A DNA stretch of 7,216 nt, from assembly GCA_024644775.1 (NCBI GenBank), contig JAHEHB010000285.1:1-7216 (forward strand). Direction: 5' to 3'. The number at the start of each line of letters is the position of its first letter. Positions within the stretch are counted from its first letter, which is position 1. The notes beneath the pieces were generated by a model. That model was not told the DNA's origin, searched no databases, and saw only the letters and a program-made list of their open reading frames with translations. Position numbers and translations under genes: made by a program. Origin of the DNA: Deltaproteobacteria bacterium. GTDB taxonomy: Bacteria; Desulfobacterota; Desulfobacteria; Desulfobacterales; SURF-15. Positions 4,997-7,216 of this stretch are shown here, piece by piece.

Positions 4997-6709
4997 ATGG
5001 AGAAGATGAGAGCCGATATTCTCATCATCGGCATGGGAGGCGCTGCTCAGATGGCTGCACTCAATGCTTATGATGCCAATCCAGATTTAAACATCCTGAT
5101 CGTAACGAAAGCCCTCCGCGGAAAAGGGGGATGCAGTCGCATGGTTCAAGGGGGGTTTAATGTGGTTCTGAATCCGGGGGATTCTCACGACAAACACCTT
5201 GCAGATACCCTAAAGGGCGGTCAGTTCATTAATGATCAGGACCTGGCAAAACTACTGGTGGAACAGGCTACTCCCACAATAAAGGAAATGGAAACAAAAT
5301 ACGGCTGTTTTTTCGACCGAAACTCAGATGGCACGATCCACCAAAAACCTTTCGCCGGACAATCTTTCGACCGAACCGTTCACAAGGGAGATTTGACCGG
5401 GATTGAAATCATCAGCCGAACCACCGAACAGGTTTTGAAGAGAAACATTTCGGTTTTAGAAGAACACCGGGCTTTGGAACTTCTCACAGATTCCACGGGA
5501 AAACAGGTCACCGGTGCGCTTATTCTGGACATCAAACGCGGAAGATTTATGGTAGCCGAAGCGTCAGCAACGCTGGTGGCAACCGGTGGCGGTCCAACGC
5601 ACTATCGTTTTTTTGCACCCGGACCGGAAAAGGCGTTAGACGGGCTCGCAATGTTATATCGAACCGGTGTATTGATGGTCGGTATGGAGATGCTCCAGTT
5701 TCACCCCACCGGTCTTATCGTTCCGGGCAGCGTTGTTGCCGGTTCCTTACTGGAAGAAGGGCTTCGCGGGGCGGGCGCTCACCTTATCAATGCCCTCGGC
5801 GATCGGTATATGAAGCGATATGATCCTGAAAAAAAGGAACGGGCGACGCGGGATGTGGTAAGCAGGTCCTCCTATTTAGAGATGATTTCAGACCGCGGAT
5901 TTGATCACGGTGGTGTACACCTGGTGGCTGCACATTTAGGTGCCGATTTTGTCGAAAAAAATTTTCCGGGCATGTGTCTCCGTTGTAGAATATTCGGATA
6001 TGATCTTGCCAGGAAACCGGTGCCGGTATCCCCCACCGCCCATTATATGATGGGAGGAGCGGTCATCGATTCGGGATGCAGAACATCTCTGGAACGCCTT
6101 TTTGTTGCTGGAGAAGATTCCGGCGGCGTGCACGGCGCCAACCGGTTGGGCGGAAACGGTATTGCGGATTCCTGCGTGTTTGGTCGTTTGGCTGGAAAAG
6201 CCATGGCAACCTATCTTGCAGAAGAGAAAGGCGCTGTGCCGGAAACCAAACGGGGACAGGTTCAGGATTTCATTGACCGGTATACGATGCCTTTCGACCG
6301 TCAAGAAGGGGACGGACCCTATCAATCACGGGCCCGGTTGCGGGAATTAAACTGGAACAAAATCGGGGTCGCAAGAAATGCAAACGATCTTTCAGATGCA
6401 ATCGGTGAGATCGAGTCAATAAATGAAAACGCTCGAAACGTTCGTTTGCAGGGAATCAAGCCGTTTAACATGCCGTGGAACAATTATATCGACCTTTTAA
6501 ATATGGTGGATGTATCCAGAATGGTTGCCACCGCAGCGCTCATGCGAAAAGAAACACGGGGAGCGCATTTTCGGACCGATTACCCTGAGCAGAATGATCA
6601 GGAATGGTTGGCGAATCTCTTTTTGCAAAAAGGAGATGACGGCAAACCGGTGTTTGAGAAAAGACCGGTGGAATTAAAATACATGAAACCGGAGGATGTC
6701 AGAAGTTAA
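4997..6709 (+). CDS. Succinate dehydrogenase/fumarate reductase-type flavoprotein subunit (SdhA/FrdA-like)
   Basis: This is a 570-residue FAD enzyme of the SdhA/FrdA/NadB family, of normal length, with no signal peptide, so it acts at the cytoplasmic side. The dinucleotide-binding strand is ILIIGMGGAA (8-17), with Ala at the usual third Gly. QGG (51-53), DTLKGG (70-75), DQD (80-82), PFAGQS (118-123) and ATGGG (195-199) follow the SdhA order. Substrate-site residues are mostly kept: His236 in QFHPTG, Glu254 and Arg257 in EEGLRG, Arg285 in TRDVVSR (the proton-shuttle Arg), His349 in TAHYMMGG and Arg383 in ANRLGGN. Two changes stand out by manual alignment to E. coli SdhA. Cys46 replaces the His that carries covalent FAD, and Glu253 replaces Thr254, a carboxylate contact. 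The C-terminal RGAHFRTDYP (521-530) is typical. It lies between the regulator and an SdhD-like anchor, so it probably exchanges electrons with quinone. Start: ATG 4997, with an AGAGAG-type site upstream; ATG 5006 is an alternative. The true substrate is uncertain. Confidence 0.88.
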   Translation: MEKMRADILIIGMGGAAQMAALNAYDANPDLNILIVTKALRGKGGCSRMVQGGFNVVLNPGDSHDKHLADTLKGGQFINDQDLAKLLVEQATPTIKEMETKYGCFFDRNSDGTIHQKPFAGQSFDRTVHKGDLTGIEIISRTTEQVLKRNISVLEEHRALELLTDSTGKQVTGALILDIKRGRFMVAEASATLVATGGGPTHYRFFAPGPEKALDGLAMLYRTGVLMVGMEMLQFHPTGLIVPGSVVAGSLLEEGLRGAGAHLINALGDRYMKRYDPEKKERATRDVVSRSSYLEMISDRGFDHGGVHLVAAHLGADFVEKNFPGMCLRCRIFGYDLARKPVPVSPTAHYMMGGAVIDSGCRTSLERLFVAGEDSGGVHGANRLGGNGIADSCVFGRLAGKAMATYLAEEKGAVPETKRGQVQDFIDRYTMPFDRQEGDGPYQSRARLRELNWNKIGVARNANDLSDAIGEIESINENARNVRLQGIKPFNMPWNNYIDLLNMVDVSRMVATAALMRKETRGAHFRTDYPEQNDQEWLANLFLQKGDDGKPVFEKRPVELKYMKPEDVRS

Positions 6710-6865
6710 CCACAGATACACACAAATTTATTGTGCAAACTAGATTTGCGGATAGGATCACGTCATTTAGACACGTAATTACTCGGATATGCTTAAATTT
6801 GACTATTTTAATGAATCTATTCCTCATTCAAAAACCAGATGGGATTTTTGGAACAGGAGGCTTTG
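6710..6865. other. 156-bp gap with short inverted repeats, no gene seen
   Basis: The gap begins with a period-8 stretch running on from the stop codon (AACCACAG, ATACACAC; 6708-6723), a reverse-strand relative of the repeat at 4941-4967. It then holds two small adjoining palindromes, CACAA-ATTTA-TTGTG (6721-6735) and GCAAA-CTAGA-TTTGC (6735-6749). CACGT occurs twice (6760-6764 and 6772-6776). The rest is A/T-rich with no clear promoter, T-run or reading frame. The gap is unusually large for two subunits of one complex, but the next gene is still probably in the same transcription unit. Confidence 0.5.
6855..6860 (+). promoter_or_regulatory. Shine-Dalgarno site deciding the start of the anchor subunit
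   Basis: A perfect AGGAGG lies 5 nt before the ATG at 6866. This makes 6866 the start, rather than the in-frame ATG at 6839, which has no such site and would place the AGGAGG inside the coding sequence. Confidence 0.85.
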
Positions 6866-7207
6866 ATGGAACAGGATACAGCGGTCCAGAACAGAAAACC
6901 GCTTCGGTGGGGGGAACAGGACCCCTATCGCTGGAAAAATACACCGGTGGGAATGTGGGCGTGGATTTGGCAGCGGATTTCAGCGCTCGCCATCGTCTTT
7001 TTTCTCGTTTTGCACCTGACACTCACGTACAAACCGATTATCCAATTTATACTACTGTTGGTGGTCACGTTTCATGCGGTACTGGGACTTCGTGTGATTT
7101 TCCTGGATTTCAATATCGTCAATGTGAAATATCAAAAAGCGCTAATCGCAGGACTTGGGGCAACGGGCGTTTTGATGCTGGTAATTATTTGGACCGGAAT
7201 TTACTGA
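6866..7207 (+). CDS. Succinate dehydrogenase/fumarate reductase membrane anchor, SdhD-like cytochrome b subunit
   Basis: This 113-residue protein, close to the 115 of E. coli SdhD, has three membrane helices at about 31-53, 58-80 and 92-112. The TM1 motif WQRISALAIVF (35-45) matches the 'R.SA..L' helix of SdhC/SdhD proteins, where Ser/Arg line the quinone site. TM2 contains TFHAVLGLRVIFLDF (68-82). His70 aligns with the heme b ligand His71 of E. coli SdhD, and Asp81 with Asp82. Phe82 stands where SdhD has quinone-binding Tyr83. Its role would be to anchor the flavoprotein module in the inner membrane and pass electrons to or from quinone through an iron-sulfur subunit. A partner three-helix subunit (SdhC) and SdhB are not in the window; only 9 bases follow the stop. 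The N-terminal 30 residues are charged and likely cytoplasmic. Confidence 0.8.
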   Translation: MEQDTAVQNRKPLRWGEQDPYRWKNTPVGMWAWIWQRISALAIVFFLVLHLTLTYKPIIQFILLLVVTFHAVLGLRVIFLDFNIVNVKYQKALIAGLGATGVLMLVIIWTGIY

Positions 7208-7216
7208 TTTTCGATT

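Noticed and set aside
5936..6325. Minus-strand frame of 129 codons and two plus-strand frames inside the flavoprotein gene
   Set aside because: They overlap the conserved catalytic half of the flavoprotein in other frames and are shadows of its codon bias.
4997..6709. Identification as L-aspartate oxidase (NadB) or adenylylsulfate reductase AprA
   Set aside because: The C-terminal RGAHFRTDYP region, overall length and SdhD-like neighbour favour SdhA/FrdA. The Thr/Ser-Glu substrate loop of NadB is absent, and no AprB or NAD-synthesis genes are nearby.
6799..6826. Promoter for the anchor subunit gene starting with TTGACT at 6799
   Set aside because: No acceptable -10 hexamer at 16-18 nt spacing. 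Read-through from the flavoprotein gene is simpler.

Overview
The window comes from a bacterial chromosome. It has no RNA genes, insertion sequences or CRISPR arrays. Two things point weakly to an anaerobic Gram-negative of the Desulfobacterota (sulfate-reducer) type. One is the gene mix: a sulfatase, a tripartite tricarboxylate transporter (TTT) and a respiratory fumarate-reductase-like flavoprotein with a membrane anchor. The other is the short-period (7 or 8 nt) degenerate repeats found in most of the intergenic gaps. This taxonomic reading is inference and was not checked against any database.

Layout. (1) Positions 2-664, plus strand: the C-terminal part of a sulfatase whose beginning lies outside the window. 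(2) Positions 671-724: a long imperfect hairpin built of heptamer repeats, lying between two convergent genes. (3) Positions 3804 down to 722, minus strand: a complete three-gene TTT operon, tctC (periplasmic binding protein), tctB (small membrane subunit) and tctA (large membrane subunit). (4) Positions 3805-4276: a 472-base divergent control region. It holds a perfect 12-bp-arm hairpin next to the tctC ribosome binding site, inverted heptamer repeats, a terminator-like hairpin on the tctC leader side, two further short palindromes or inverted repeats, and a candidate promoter in each direction. (5) Positions 4277-4939, plus strand: a GntR/FCD-family regulator. (6) Positions 4997-6709, plus strand: a 570-residue flavoprotein of the SdhA/FrdA family. 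(7) Positions 6866-7207, plus strand: a three-helix SdhD-like heme/quinone anchor subunit. The window ends 9 bases after its stop codon.

How the genes may work together. TctC would bind an organic acid outside the inner membrane and TctA/TctB would import it. The FCD regulator, whose ligand class is organic acids, would sense it or a metabolite. The flavoprotein with its membrane anchor would oxidise or reduce it, exchanging electrons with the quinone pool. An iron-sulfur subunit (SdhB/FrdB) is needed for the last step and is not in the window; it may follow downstream.

Most interesting points. The flavoprotein keeps most of the fumarate/succinate active-site residues. It has Cys in place of the flavin-linking His, and Glu in place of a substrate-carboxylate-binding Thr. 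Together with the transporter and regulator, this suggests a dedicated system for an organic acid other than plain succinate or fumarate. The intergenic repeats form a second layer of structure: they recur in most gaps, usually as inverted pairs, and one cluster looks like a MITE-like palindromic element inserted into the tctC leader.
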